Shown in pieces: positions 23,360 to 35,342 of a stretch of DNA of 64,000 nt. Under the pieces are notes generated by a model that saw nothing but the letters and a program-made list of their open reading frames with translations, had not been told where the DNA came from and ran no database searches. Source of the stretch: Berberis thunbergii (lineage: Eukaryota > Streptophyta > Magnoliopsida > Ranunculales > Berberidaceae); assembly GCA_003290165.1 (NCBI GenBank), contig QNQO01000550.1, positions 434,001-498,000 of the forward strand. The letters are read 5' to 3'. A program made the translations under genes and the position numbers. The stretch's first letter is position 1, and each line of letters begins with the position of its first letter.

Positions 23360-23930
23360 GCGAACACAGCCCTCAGATAAGGACAAACACATCTGCCACT
23401 CAAGGATTCAAAGCCTCATTCCCACCTTGACCTTTACGGATAAAGATCTCGAAGGAATTCGAGTGCCACATAACGACGCCCTAGTCATCTCGGTCTCCGT
23501 AGCAAAGTTGGGGGTAAAGAGAGCTCTAGTAGACACATGAAGCTCGCTCAACGTTCCATTCTACAACGCATTTTGCAGCATGGGCCTCAAGGAAGTAAAC
23601 CTGATGTCTTCAGAACACCCGCTGATCGGATTCAGCAAAGAGAAATGTTTTCCCATCGAAAAAATAAGGTTACCTACGGTAGCAGGAGAACCGCAGCTGA
23701 GGAATGTCCTATTTCTGGACTTCATGGTGGTAGACGCACCATCATCCTACAATTTCATCATGAGAAGACCATGGTTGCACCAGATGGAAGCATTGGTCTC
23801 CACCCTTCACCAATGTGTTAAGCATACTGTTAACAAACTCCGAATGAACAATACGTGGAGATCAACTTATAGCACGAGGCTGCCATTACACCACACTGAA
23901 ACAAATAGAATGCTCCCAGATTAACCTGCA
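23360..23930 (+). pseudogene. Retropepsin-like protease of element B with a stop in the active site
   Basis: The frame reads LTFTDKDLEGIRVPHNDALV, then SVAKLGVKRALVDT, a stop at 23538-23540, and SSLNVPFYNAF. The active site of this family is D-T-G-S-S, so the stop replaces the glycine codon. Downstream come FMVVDAPSSYNFIMRRPWLH, the characteristic second half of the domain (N-x-I-x-x-R-P-W-L). The ORF ends at about 23924 without passing into a reverse transcriptase. The enzyme would be inactive. Confidence 0.8.
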
Positions 23931-26850
23931 TCCGGCAGAACAACCATACCCAGTATCGGGCAAAACTACGGCAGAAACATCACTTTCAGGCGATACAGGG
24001 GCAATAAGTTCTTTCGCCTCACAAGATGAAAAGGTCATGGCATGCGGGAACACATCCCCTCGACATTTCGACGGCGTGGAGATCCACCCCTCTACAAGGT
24101 TTACTCTTCAGTAACCTATATAAAGCCTCAACAGTCCGCTAAGTGATCCGTGAGAGCAACCCAAATTCACTTCAAGGCCTGGATCAATTTATGTTCGTCA
24201 ATAGTTAGTTTGCTTTAAGTCATTTGTTTCCCTTTCCATAGTCAATATTGAGTTTTAGTTCTTAAAAGACTTACGTGATTTGCAATCATTTAAGAAATAA
24301 ATGAAGAACTACAAAAACAAACTCTATTGATTATTGGAAATATGTAACAACAAACACCTTGAGGCATATACAAAAGACTACATACTACAAGCATTTGAGT
24401 ATAGTAAGAGATGAAATAAAAGACTTTTTTAGACAACTCTACTACGAGAAGCATCCGAAGAAAACTTGCAGACCCTCCAAAGCGAGCAATCTGCAAATGA
24501 CAAGAAAGAACGGGATTCGCTCGACCCCTTCCCAAGATAAAGACAAGGCGTAAGAGGGGATTAAAAGGACAGAGCAATCAGATTGCTCTGTCAAATCACT
24601 CTAGGAAAGTGCTCATACGACAGCGTTGTAGACCTCACAATGGGCTGCTGATTTCCTCAAGAGACATACCATCCCCTTTCCAACTTCCGCAAATAGTTTG
24701 GAAGAAGGCAAATGAGGATGGCCACAAGCAGCAACGCATTCACGGTCTCACAGTGCTATCAAGATAGGCCACTTTTCCTATATGTGACACCAAGAATGGC
24801 TGAGAGATGACACTCCCGAAAGCATCACACATCAACCAACACTTCGATCAGCCATTGGTCAGCATCAAATGCTGAGCACACGAAGGCACAAGTGGTACGG
24901 TGTAACGCCAAGGCATCTCTCTTGATAGGAAATTCGTACTACTCCGCGATATGAGAAGAAATTATGAGACCTTAGCAGATCAACTATGTGCCCACCCATA
25001 ACAAGTGACCACGCATAATAGCAACTATCACAGTGCCTGATCAGTGCAAATGTCAGAACATTTGGAGACTCCAGAGATGAGGATACACCTTCAGCCTTTG
25101 GAAAATCCAATGTGTTCTCTTCAAGCAAAAACATTACAGAAGATAAGCTCTGAAAAAAATAGCGCCTACAACGATTGGAAAACGCCATTATATAGACATG
25201 ATGGTTCACCAAGCAGACACTCCAGCATTAACTGCCAAGCATTAGGTGTCATATGAGAAACGAAGAGGCAACGGTTCCCAAGGAAACTGTGCAAACCACG
25301 TCAATCAAATTGATGACGCTGCACGCAACCCCATCAATTGGGGGGAGTAGCCGATACTCAACCATCACACAGCCTACGTCGTACACGTGTTACCAGGCGA
25401 TCTACGCAGTACACACAACGCACTGTGCAAGAAACCCTAGCCCTTCCTCTGCGGGACCATGGGCTCAGCCTATTATTCAAACAGTATTTTGTCACATGCT
25501 TGGCACGAACACAAGCGCAAATCCATAGCAGCCTTGATGCACTGACCTTACCTATGAATCCTTGTTTTTGTTTGAAGGTAAGGTTGTCTACACAGTGCGT
25601 GACACTAGCGGACATGGGTTCACACGCCCTCAAACGGGTGAAACCCCTCTCCAACCAGGCAAGCTTAGTCAGCCTGAGCTAATGACGATGACTTCTGGTA
25701 TCACCCGACAACTAGTCCGATCAGTGCGGATCTTGATGGTTTAGGAAGTGAAAGTCTAAATTACCTTGTTTGGTAAGGCACTCATTTTCTTATGAAGAAA
25801 CTAAATTACCTACGGGTTGCGTTTTGCGAAAAAGGATGTGGTTTTGAAATGCCTAAAATAGGCTTTATATTATCTGTCAAAAATGTGACGTGAGTTATAC
25901 GCATTGATAGCCCAAGAGTGGCTTTGTTACTCATATAGTTAAGGGTTCATGTCCGTATGTGATGTGTCCCCACTTAGACATGAATGACGGAGAAGTTATC
26001 ATTTATAAGAGAGAGGCATACGGGCATGTATGTTCAGCATAGAGGTAGTGCGAATGTGGTATCGTCTAAGAGGTCAATTCATTATAAACGGATAGCTGGA
26101 TTTAAATAAATAATTTATTGGTCGATAAATTTTGATTAAATAGAATAATACAATTATTGTCTTCTAACTACTTAGTGTAGGATGGCAGATCTACTAACAT
26201 TTTTTGCTGGTCCGACTTGCCATGATTAATTTTTACGGGGTAGGTATATGTAAGGTAAATAGTTACAAATATATGTTAGAAAATGTGATTAGTTTATTTG
26301 CCTCGTGGAGGAACTACTAGTTTTGTAATGGCTATTTTGTTGTATTTTATTTTTTGTTATTCCATAATATTTTATTGATTTGGGAACGGAGAACTTCACA
26401 CTAGCTTAATTGCTGACCCAAGTGGGGCTTTGGCTTCTTGGATACATTCCTTTGGGAATGTAGCCGATTAGCTTTGTTTTAGGATTATTAATTTGTGCGA
26501 GGTTAGAGAATTTCGTTTCATATGGGACGAGCTTTGCTAGGGTGTTGCACGAAATCTGAAGGTCTAAATCTTTTTTGTTTGCAAGGTGACAGTTTAATCT
26601 TTTGTAATAGAATTTGGAGTTTTTTTTATTTATTTATTGGGAGAGTTACATTCATGAATATTTGAACTTGTCAGAGTTGGTTTTACGAGATTTAATATAT
26701 TTTCCTTCTTTTTTATGGGCTTTTTAGATCAGTTGTTTTATTTCTCTCTAATCTGATAAATTGTGCATTTGATTATTTCTCGTAGATGCCAACTGTTACT
26801 TTTAGTGAATGAAATTCATGTCTCGAATTTTTGGGAAACGGATAATCCTA
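23931..26850. other. Unassigned middle of element B, probably with a second element inside
   Basis: No reverse transcriptase, RNase H or integrase motif is visible on either strand. At 25340-25353 the string TTGGGGGGAGTAGC followed by CGATACTCAACC looks like a polypurine tract and LTR start of another related element. From about 25750 to 26800 the base composition turns strongly AT-rich, unlike the rest of the element, suggesting foreign sequence. ORFs at 24359-24553, 25044-25256 and 25253-25682 match nothing I know. Confidence 0.45.
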
Positions 26851-26859
26851 CATGGAATT

Positions 26860-28930
26860 TCAACTTCCTCTCCTTCCTCGCCTCTCCAATTCGAGCTGGT
26901 CCTCAGCCTTCCTCAACTCTCGAGCATAGAACTCCACATCGGATTTCAACTGTTGTTTCTCAGTAGCCCAGTCAGCTTCCTTCGAAGCACTCTTTTCAAC
27001 AAGAGACCGCAATTCAGAACACGCCTTAGCCACAGCTTCCTGCGCAACCTCAACTTCTCGTCGGATCCGGCTCAACTCCTGTTTAAGTTCATCCCTCTCG
27101 GACACAACCTCTGACAAATCACACTCAAGTTCTTTCAAATGACCTCTCTTAGTCTCAGCGGTCACAGTTGACTAATTAAGTCTCTTCTCTTCGGTTTACT
27201 TCTTTAGCTGCTCAATTTCATAAAGCGCATCAGAATACAGCGCCTGCATGTGCGGGAAGACACACTCCAAGGTTATACCCTCTCGCGAGCCCCCTCAACT
27301 TTTGTCCTAGCAACAGCCATGTGGCTCAAATGAGATATACCCTGCATAAGGTACTTCAAGCCATTATCCGTACACCCTTCTAATGTATTTTCCTTGGGTT
27401 TTAGAGCGTGATCTATCAGCCAGTTGTGACGCCTACTTATATGATTTATCGAAGCATACTCTACGTCCACCTCTTGGTCCCAGACCTGTGAACTCATCTT
27501 CACTAAGTCCGGTGCAAACAGGATTATTCGTGCATCCAGATGAAGTTTCCCAAATCAGGAATCACGCCAGCGCCACCCTTCACGGTTGCCACCGACCTCG
27601 GGCTTTCCTCCATGACCTTCCCTTTGTCACTAATAGCCGACCCTTTGGTGCAAGACGGCTCGATAAGATCCGGAGGGAAAGGAATGAGCGAATTATCCAA
27701 AGGACCCTCCAACACTTGTAGTTGTGGCTTATAGCGAGACGGTGAGCAATTCGGACTACAAGAGACATGGCCAGTGTCGCAACCACTCTCGGCCAAAACA
27801 ACAATGGGGTGATCAGATTCTACAATCTCAGGCGTATCTTCACGAAAGCCTTCTACTGGAACGGTTCCACGCGAATCAGCACCAGTAGAAGCTTCCATTG
27901 CAACCCACGCCAAACAGTTGTTCAGAGCTTTGACCTGTGCGTTACTAAGGTTCGACATGTCTACAAAGGAGGCAACCATTTCAAACACGAGACCTCTTCC
28001 TCACAAAGGAGGCAACCATTTCAAACGGCTCTTCCACATTAGACAGAACTGGAGCTTTGGCCCCAACAGCCTTCCTCTTCCATGAAGGGACCCCATCTTC
28101 CAACTTAATTCGCGATGTTTGGAACAGAGTAGGAGCAACATGCCAATTGTCCCGCAGCCTATTAAGGATGAAGTTGGAAACTCTTATAACATCGATCGCG
28201 TTCCTTTTTAGCAAAAGGCGGATTGTCTCCATGGTGTTTTGCTCCGCTAAGGTAAGAGGAGTAGTGGAAAACCTTCCTGGGAAAAAAACACAAGCAATGA
28301 TTAGTTTGCCCGCTATCAAGCATATCAAAGTCAAGGGGAAAGGATTAAAGTTACAAAGCGACCTGAACCGTCGCTCGAGCGGACAACCCTTACATTGAAA
28401 ATACTTCGAATCCATTGGGGCTAAGAAGCAGTACTTCTATCAAAACTTGAAGTCATTAAAGTGATTAACGAAGCAAGCTGGCGACGTCATCTTAAAAACA
28501 GCGTTACTCTTCAGCCGGGGAGAAGTCAGCAACTAAATTACCCGCGGAGTCACGATGACACCAACCTCCTTCGCACTGATCAGAATCATGAGGATAATCC
28601 TATGTCCATTAGGCCCTAACTAGGCTGGAGAGATCCCTAGAAAATCTAGGAACTTCCAAATCACGTCCAAAACTGAAAAGCGCACTCCAGTTTGAAGCAT
28701 CCCACAATGCAAGCAGATGAAACCAAGCGGAGGCAACATTGACATTCGGTCATCCGTCAGTATATACAATGGCAAGTCCTCACGGACTCCAAACTTCATA
28801 CGGATTTCAGCAAAGCCAGACTCGGACAACAACCTGTCTTCAAAAAAATCTAGGCCCTTGGCCAAGATTGCGTCGTCAAGAATGTTTTGTTGAGCCACGA
28901 TGAAGATGAACAATATTTTTTAATCGGAGT
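26860..28930 (-). pseudogene. Antisense ORF of element B (Transposase_28-like N-terminus, coiled-coil C-terminus)
   Basis: Read on the minus strand the N-terminal part (28600-28913) gives LPPLGFICLHCGMLQTGVRF and DFLGISPAQLGPNGHR. This corresponds to the same place in element 2 (LGIPPAQMGPNGWR) and matches the putative gypsy-type transposon family. The middle (27524-28415) is broken into overlapping frames. The C-terminal part (26860-27165) is a charged heptad pattern (ELECDLSEVVSERDELKQEL) predicted to be a coiled coil. A 25-base string around GGAGGCAACCATTTCAAAC occurs twice, near 27966 and 28008. The product's role in the element's life cycle is unknown. Confidence 0.7.
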
Positions 28931-29142
28931 GATATCTACGAAAGCAAATAAAGTAGAAGAGTCGGGCTCTACACTGCAGATGACCTAAATAGATGATGGG
29001 TTTTCGCCTCTTTTTTCGCTGAACCAACGCACATTTAATTAATGCAGTGCGCGGCTCAAACAACGATTCAGACTCAATCATCATGAACGGCGCATCCATT
29101 CAAGAGAAGACTTAGCGAACCAATGTGATGGCTCACTAACTC

Positions 29143-29154
29143 GAGGGGAGTAGC
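29143..29154 (+). other. Polypurine tract of element B
   Basis: GAGGGGAGTAGC lies immediately before the 3' LTR and matches the tracts of elements 2 and 3. Confidence 0.75.
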
Positions 29155-29835
29155 TGATGATACATAAAAATGGTCACATCCCTGAGCCATACACTTTTCG
29201 CAATGATCTCGAGGAATTACAGGCCCCAGCGTCAACCCAACATTGATTCAGCCAAAGCGGTTTTAAGCTCGCTCAATTCAATCTGCCAGGCAGACCCGAA
29301 CTCTCACAACATGCTAGGACCACACGTCTCACAGCTATCTTCAATACCCATAAGTCCTACTAAGGTAAGTATCTCGATGATCAATTTCGAACGGGCAACT
29401 ATAGCTGATCTCTGCTTCCTACTAAGAAGTAAATGTCAGAGTACATTCCACACAAGGAATTTTTCTTCTACAGATTTTTCTCGCATTGGGAACTCTCTCC
29501 CGCATATCTAGGAGCACAAGACTAACAAAGAACTTCCCTCCTACAGCACAACTCCTAATTATAGAAGGATTTTGAAGAAGATCTTCTTCCTAAACTACGC
29601 TTATGATAGCCTGGTAGAATCGGAACTCCTTGCACTATAAATAAGGCATGAGGTTGGTAAGATAAGGTACGCTACGAATCTCCTGTTACAGCATTACATC
29701 TTCCTCATATCCCTTTTTGACTTTAGCATCAGAGTGTCATCGACCACTACAATGGTGGTCCGTGACTCATGTGCATTACTTGTGCAGGTCAGTAGGAACT
29801 AGATCAAAATAGGGAGTGAAAAATAACTGCATCAA
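29155..29835 (+). repeat. 3' LTR of element B (681 bp)
   Basis: It runs from TGATGATACATAAAAA to ATAACTGCATCA, aligned with 21125-21791. A TATA-like GCACTATAAATAAGG lies near 29632. Confidence 0.92.
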
Positions 29836-30840
29836 CGCTCATGTTATCAAGATCAATCATAACTATAAAGAAATCATAACCAAGGATTGTGATTAAGTTT
29901 TTCGAGGTAATTTCGATAAGTTGATTTTAAGAAATATTTCGTTGTGTATAAAAAAAAAGTAAAAAATTTTGATTATAGTTTTGAAATTTCTACATAAAAA
30001 GTTCCACAAGACTCATAATGTTATACAAATTACATATTGGATAAGAATCACTTATATAATAAAATTTTAATACTAACTAATGTTATAACAGGATAAAAAA
30101 TATATGGTAATTGAGATTGGGTTGAAAAGAATAAATATTTCGTAAAGTACGTTTCGAGATAAGAATAAATATTTCGTAAAGTACGTTTCGAGATTTTTCG
30201 AGAAATCACATTCCTCGATTATAACTATAAAGATATGCATTTATTTGTTTTTTAGTCACACCAATGACATCATTAGATAGATCATCTATGCAATCTATCA
30301 TCATTAAATAAATCACCTATGAAATCTATCATTTTTTTAATAGAAATATAATCCAATTACTTTTAAACACCACCTACGAAGGGGTCTTTCAAAATTTATG
30401 CCACCGAAATTTACTTATTTAACTATTGATACACCTAGCTCACATGGGAGTCAAGAGTGGGATGCCCCAAATTTCTCTTAATGTTACCTTAAATAATGGC
30501 ATTATTGGTGCTACTACCACATTTTCGATCTCCAATACGGCAACTATCAACAACATTCTCACCCCTCCTTAAAAAGTGGGCTCTTGAGAATGTTTCTCAT
30601 TTACGCTGCAATATGAGACGACCTAAGCCCCTATTGTGAATTTGAACATGTGTGCTGATACCAATCTTACCCAAATAGTAGAGATCCCAAGAGCTAGGTT
30701 CAAAGAAAAAACTAGTCACACGATGTTGGATTGGATTGGATTGAATGTACATAAAATGTCGATCCTAATACATAGATTCAATGACATTCAACACAAAAAA
30801 TCCATGTATTGCAATGCATAAGGTATAATTAATCTAGATA
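29836..30840. other. Intergenic AT-rich sequence, no gene recognised
   Basis: Nothing coding is supported. A 36-base duplication around AAGAATAAATATTTCGTAAA lies at about 30127 and 30161. The ORF at 30636-30821 has no recognisable similarity. Confidence 0.5.
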
Positions 30841-31449
30841 CAGTGAGACCTCGATAAATTAATACTCTGGGGACCAGAGAAAATTATTTTCATAGTGGGT
30901 TTATTTATTTATCGATAAATGAATAGTTTATGAGTTTATCGATAAATTAATATTTTATTGATATATAAAATATTGTATGTTTTCAAAAGAAATAAGTGCA
31001 TTGCATCTTTATGAAGAGCCATAGCCGTAGATTCATGTGCTAGTCAAACTTTCTAATGAGAATTTATTATTATTATTATTATTATTAAAAAAAATCCATG
31101 AATATGGCCAATGAGAACTATATATGATGATAGTTGTGTTCTACCCACTGTTTCTCCAAAGGGGTCATCCAAGCAATAGTAACATTGAATACCTACTTGC
31201 TACAAAATGAAGAAGATATATTAAATGTGATGTTTACATTGTTGCAAAAAATCAAGGATGAAATTCAGTTTAGTTTAATTGCAAAGAAATAGCAAGCAAC
31301 TTTAGAAATTTTGATTTTGTTAGGCAAAAAAATCCATCATATGCATTTACTGTTTTTTATATATTAGATGAGCCCCAAAATAGAAAATAATAATAATAAT
31401 AATACATGTGATAGTTTTGAAGTTCTCTAGCTACAGGCCAACATTGAAA

Positions 31450-32828
31450 GATATTTGAGATTCGATACATCGAACCTGGGGGATTCTAGGTGATTTCTCG
31501 CTAGGCTTGCTAGTTCAACGTCACGTTCTTGTCCGGCTTCAATCTGAGGCGAAAGCAAAGAAGGTCTTGTCAAGAGACTCGTTCTTGATTTGGGGAGTTT
31601 GATTCAAAACTTTCCACTGGCATGATGGCTTCAGTCTAAAAGCAGATCCGATATCGGTTTCACTATGGGTAGAGTTGCCTAATTTGCCTTTGCATTTATT
31701 TCATACCCCTTTTTTGAAAGCTATTGTGAACTTTTTTTATGTCCTTTTGTGCATGGATGACCATAACCATACTAGATGTCTATCGCGCCCGAGTTATGCC
31801 CGTGTCTGCGTGGAGATGACTTTGGCGGAAAAATTACTAAGTAGAATTTGGATAGATAGATAGATCTAACAATAGGGGCTTTTGGCAAAAGATTGAATAC
31901 CCGAATTTCAAATATTGTGATTATTGCTCATTGATAGGGCATCAGGAGGATTTTTGCAGGAAAAAAATAGTTTTCAAGGGTAATGTGTAAAACATCTCGT
32001 GTGGTAATGTTGAAGATGAGATTAATTAAACAAAGAATTTTTCAGCTAGTAAACAAAAAGCTATCACCAGTGACATATTCGTACAAAAAACAACAGAGGA
32101 AAGCCTTCAAGAAGTGGGAGACACAGCTAGTGATCGAGATTGAAAAAGTGAAGCAAGGAGACCCAACTAATCCTGATGATCTAGGCAGCCCAGGGACAAC
32201 AAGTCCTGAATTTGAAGATGTGAATACAAGTATTGAAACAAACCAAATTAAGATATTACATAGAGAGGGACCTCGAGCCCCCCAGGCAGATGATGAGCTG
32301 ATCCTTACAGTCTCTAGGACACAGTCTGGGGCACAGCAGTCAGGGTGTCAAAATGGTGAGCATGAATTGCTCAACTCTTATCAGATACGCTATGCTTCTC
32401 CCATCACAAATCAGCTGGTAAGCGTGGAACCAGAGGTAGCTATCCCAAAGATAACCGACAACAATGGCCATGACGCACTAAAAAAAAGTGAGGAAAGATG
32501 CAGTGAAGAGGTTGATGCAACCTCAAAATCAGCTTTTACACTTCCTGAAGTAGGACGAGAGATAAATGATGGAAGACATGGGGAAGATCCAACAGCGCCC
32601 ATGGATTTGCTAACACTCCAAGTCATCAATGTTTTGAATTCAGAAATTGCAAGAATGGGCAGGGATGCATTGGCCACCAAAATTAAAAGCTTACTTGAAG
32701 CGAAAGCAGCAAAGGTGGGGCAAAACATTATTGAAGAAGAACATGATGTTACCACAATACAGCCTCCCATGGAATATGTTCCTCGAAGGTCTTTTCAAAG
32801 CAAGAAGACAAATCCTAAATTCAGGTAA
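31450..32828 (+). pseudogene. L1-type LINE ORF1 remnant (DUF4283 / CCHC zinc knuckle)
   Basis: The frame around 31660-31980 reads SVSLWVELPNLPLHLFHTPF, then LSRPSYARVCVEM, typical of the DUF4283 domain in plant L1 ORF1 proteins. CDYCSLIGHQEDFC (about 31918-31960) is a CX2CX4HX4C zinc knuckle. After a frameshift the ORF 31983-32828 continues as a polar, low-complexity tail, which is normal for these proteins. No ORF2 follows. Family ORF1 proteins bind LINE RNA; this one is broken by in-frame stops near 31590 and 31860. Confidence 0.7.
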
Positions 32829-33402
32829 CTAATGATGATAATACAGATAGAATGCAAATGCTTATTAGAACCTTGTAGGGATGCTAAATTAGTGCTAGCA
32901 TTCAATGGTTTCTATATCATGATTCATTGTGTTTCGATTCTTTACGACGACTTCTCATACATTTTGGGGCCCACATTAAGTATAAATCAGGTCATGAGGG
33001 TGCTTAAAATATTTATTAGTAATTACGAGGAAGAAAAGTTATGGAAGGTCTATCATGCAACCACTTTAGTAGCAGAACACTTTACAAGGTTACTCTCTAA
33101 CCTGAAGACGGTGAATCTAGAACTAATTAGGTTCTTTATTGAAGCTTTGAAGCAAGTTTATTGTTTTGTAGATGATGAAACGAGTGAACGTATGAGCGAT
33201 TGTAAACTTTATCATCATCTTTTTTTATTAATATAAAATTCGCGGATCCTAAAAACCTCAGCTCGCTTTCTAAAAAATAATTAAAAATTATCTTCTGCAC
33301 CCAGAGAAATTATTATTTTCATAGACATGCCTAAATCAGAGTTATTTAATTATCTCAGAAAGGTAATTACTTTATCAACATTCATTTATCGAGGTTCTAC
33401 TT
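32829..33402. other. Right part of the pogo-like element
   Basis: It contains an ORF (32832-33236) with no recognised domain, then AT-rich subterminal sequence up to the right TIR. It could be a remnant of a transposase, but no motif supports this. Confidence 0.3.
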
Positions 33403-33658
33403 CATTTAATATGGATATTAACAAAAGTTGAGCCATTATTCATGTTACCTCAAAGTAAGAGATGTTACAAATCATACCCTACTATGTGAATTCATTTACA
33501 AATTATATCTGAGATTACGTCAATTTAAAGATTTCTTTTGTCATAGCTAGTATCAGCTAATAAACAAGTGAAATTAATTTTTGTAATTCAGTTACCAAGT
33601 TGGGATCCGAGCGAGTACCCTAACAATTACTTAAGGATTTTTTGAAGATATAATCTTG
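33403..33658. other. Spacer between pogo-like element and hAT MITE
   Basis: AT-rich spacer without ORFs or recognisable repeats. Its last eight bases, TAATCTTG, are the putative left target duplication of the MITE at 33659. Confidence 0.4.
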
Positions 33659-34024
33659 TAGGGTTGACGGTTCGGTTTTTTGTCTAAACTGTGAATCGAA
33701 CTGACTTTCGTCGATCTCAAAAAAAATTCAAATCGAATCGACCATTAACAAAACCGAACCGATTCTAATTTATACAAATCGTAATTGAATCAAACCGACT
33801 AAAACCGAAATAAACTAACGGACTATTTTAAACGTATTATATTATTTTTATATAAAATATATATTATTTATTATATATATTCGGTCAGTTCGGTTTGTTT
33901 TTTTAAATAACATAAAAACCGAAAACCGAACCAACCATTTCGATTTAGAATTTTTTTAAAATCGAAACCAAACCGATTGATTCGATTGGTTTAATCAGTT
34001 TCGTCGGGTTTTTATTCAACCCTA
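33659..34024. mobile_element. hAT-type MITE
   Basis: It starts TAGGGTTGACGGTTCGG and ends in the reverse complement of TAGGGTTGAATAAAAACC. Flanking octamers TAATCTTG and TAATATTC agree at six of eight positions, as expected of a decayed 8-bp hAT duplication. The interior is made of repeated CGGTTCGGTTT / AAACCGAACCG motifs in both orientations and has no coding capacity. Confidence 0.7.
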
Positions 34025-34130
34025 TAATATTCTCATCCTCATATACATAAAATTCAACTCATTTCAATGATGGTTGAATGATCTACAGGCAAACTTCGAG
34101 CCACGGTTTGTCATCGATATTCAACATATA

Positions 34131-34300
34131 TTTTTTTTAAATGCGAGCTGGGTTTTTGTAGGATCTCATAACCTATCAACAATGTGCGACCTACAAGTCA
34201 ACACCATAAGAAAGTGACCATTCCGCCGGCGGGTCTCGAACCTAAAACGTGGAAGATAAACCCACACAACGCTAACCACTCGACCATAACACCATATTCC
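34131..34300 (-). mobile_element. tRNA-derived SINE
   Basis: On the minus strand there is a Pol III A box TGGTCGAGTGG (34276-34286) and a B box GGTTCGAGACC (34232-34242), 33 bases apart. The sequence ends in an A-run (T-run at 34131-34138 on the plus strand). This is the structure of a tRNA-related SINE; the tRNA part no longer folds as a gene. The 5' end is approximate, and a short GAATAT shared by both flanks may be a target duplication. Confidence 0.6.
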
Positions 34301-34402
34301 TTTAGTGACAAGTGTAAACTTTTGTCACTAATGGAATATGAAAACAAAAATTGTGTGTTTAGTTTTAGGGAAATTTTATCATGGAAAAATGATAAATATT
34401 GA

Positions 34403-34624
34403 GGGTCTATTTGGTTAGCCATTTTCCTTAGGAAATTGAATTCATTTTCCTAGTTATGCAGATTTTCGTTGTTTGTTTGTTTATTTACTGACAGTAAATT
34501 GATTCGTCGTCAAACTATTTTCCCACTACTCATAAGAACCCAAATCCGAGGGGAGACCTTAAAATCAGATTCACAGAAACAATTTCAATTTCCATGTCTA
34601 TTTTCTGTGCAACCAAACAGATAC
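34403..34624. mobile_element. Tourist-like (PIF/Harbinger) MITE, 222 bp
   Basis: The left end GGGTCTATTTGGTTAGCCAT and right end (reverse complement GTATCTGTTTGGTTGCACAG) are matching terminal repeats, each flanked by TGA (34400-34402 and 34625-34627). Terminal GGG/GT..TGTTTGGTT is typical for Tourist elements. There is no coding capacity. Confidence 0.65.
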
Positions 34625-34627
34625 TGA

Positions 34628-35342
34628 GAGATTGTAAAAAGCGTGGTAATAGAGTGAAAGAAGTTATCCACCATGAGGTTCAAGATTACCATGCATTTTA
34701 AATGTTGTCTTTTCATCCCCTTACGAAAATATTGTTTTAATTTTGTAAAAACAAGAAAATAGACAGCTTTGCCAAATTCATATTCTTCATTCTTTCCCTT
34801 CTCTTTCTTCCTTTATTCCTCATTTTCTCTTGAAATTTTTCTTATGAAACACGCCCTAATGTTAAATTCAAACAATTGCATGTTCGAACTTGGATACCAT
34901 TCTTAGTTTTCTTTTGCTATCAGGACACAAGAAGAAAGCTCTAAAAATTCCAAACCTTTGGCCACGAAATCAAGATTAAAACATTTAACACTTAACTCAA
35001 ATATTATTCCCATGCAAGTTAAAACCGACATTTTGTGAAGACTACAAGATGGAGAAACCATGGAGACCTAGGCCGATGGAGTTAAGACGATATCTTCAAG
35101 ATGGAGAAACCAACAAGGCCTTTTCAAGGTAAATCCCCGCATCAAACGCAAAGTTATGGACAATATTGGTGCTATAAGATCATAAAGTGAGTACAAACAA
35201 ACAAAGAAAAAAAAAAAAAAACTTCAAATACTACAAATCCAAATTCAAACTTGAAAACTGATCCAAATAACACCTTCATAACTAGCAAGGTCACAGCCCA
35301 TAAGGTGGTAATTTATGATATCAAATCAGTCTTGAACACTAC
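34628..35342. other. Non-coding sequence downstream of the MLP-like exon
   Basis: It is AT-rich, with a short direct repeat around AAGATGGAGAAACCA (35046 and 35099). It may contain the 3' end of the MLP-like gene, but no polyadenylation signal is clear enough to call. Confidence 0.35.

Larger units (their letters stand above)
21125..29835 (+). mobile_element. LTR element B (Ty3/gypsy, Tat-like non-autonomous), 8.7 kb
   Basis: LTRs are at 21125-21791 and 29155-29835. Flanks are GTGCT on the left and ACGCT on the right, which agree at three of five positions, so the target duplication has decayed. Order: primer-binding site, gag (21870-23270), protease (23360-23930), an unassigned middle with a foreign-looking segment (23931-26850), antisense ORF (26860-28930), polypurine tract, 3' LTR. 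No reverse transcriptase or integrase is recognisable. It lies only 23 bases downstream of element 2. Confidence 0.9.
30841..33402. mobile_element. pogo/Emigrant-like (Tc1/mariner) TIR element
   Basis: The left end CAGTGAGACCTCGATAAATT follows a TA dinucleotide (30839-30840). The right end in reverse complement reads AAGTAGAACCTCGATAAATG. Both closely match the CAGTAAAACCTCTATAAATT terminus of Emigrant/Lemi1 elements of Arabidopsis. The right TA is changed to CA. Subterminal sequence CCAGAGAAAATTATTTTCAT recurs at about 33302 in direct orientation. No clear pogo transposase was recognised inside. Confidence 0.6.

Noticed and set aside
24290..25682. Reverse transcriptase or integrase of element B
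   Set aside because: Neither the catalytic DD motif context nor the HHCC or DDE patterns could be read on any frame.
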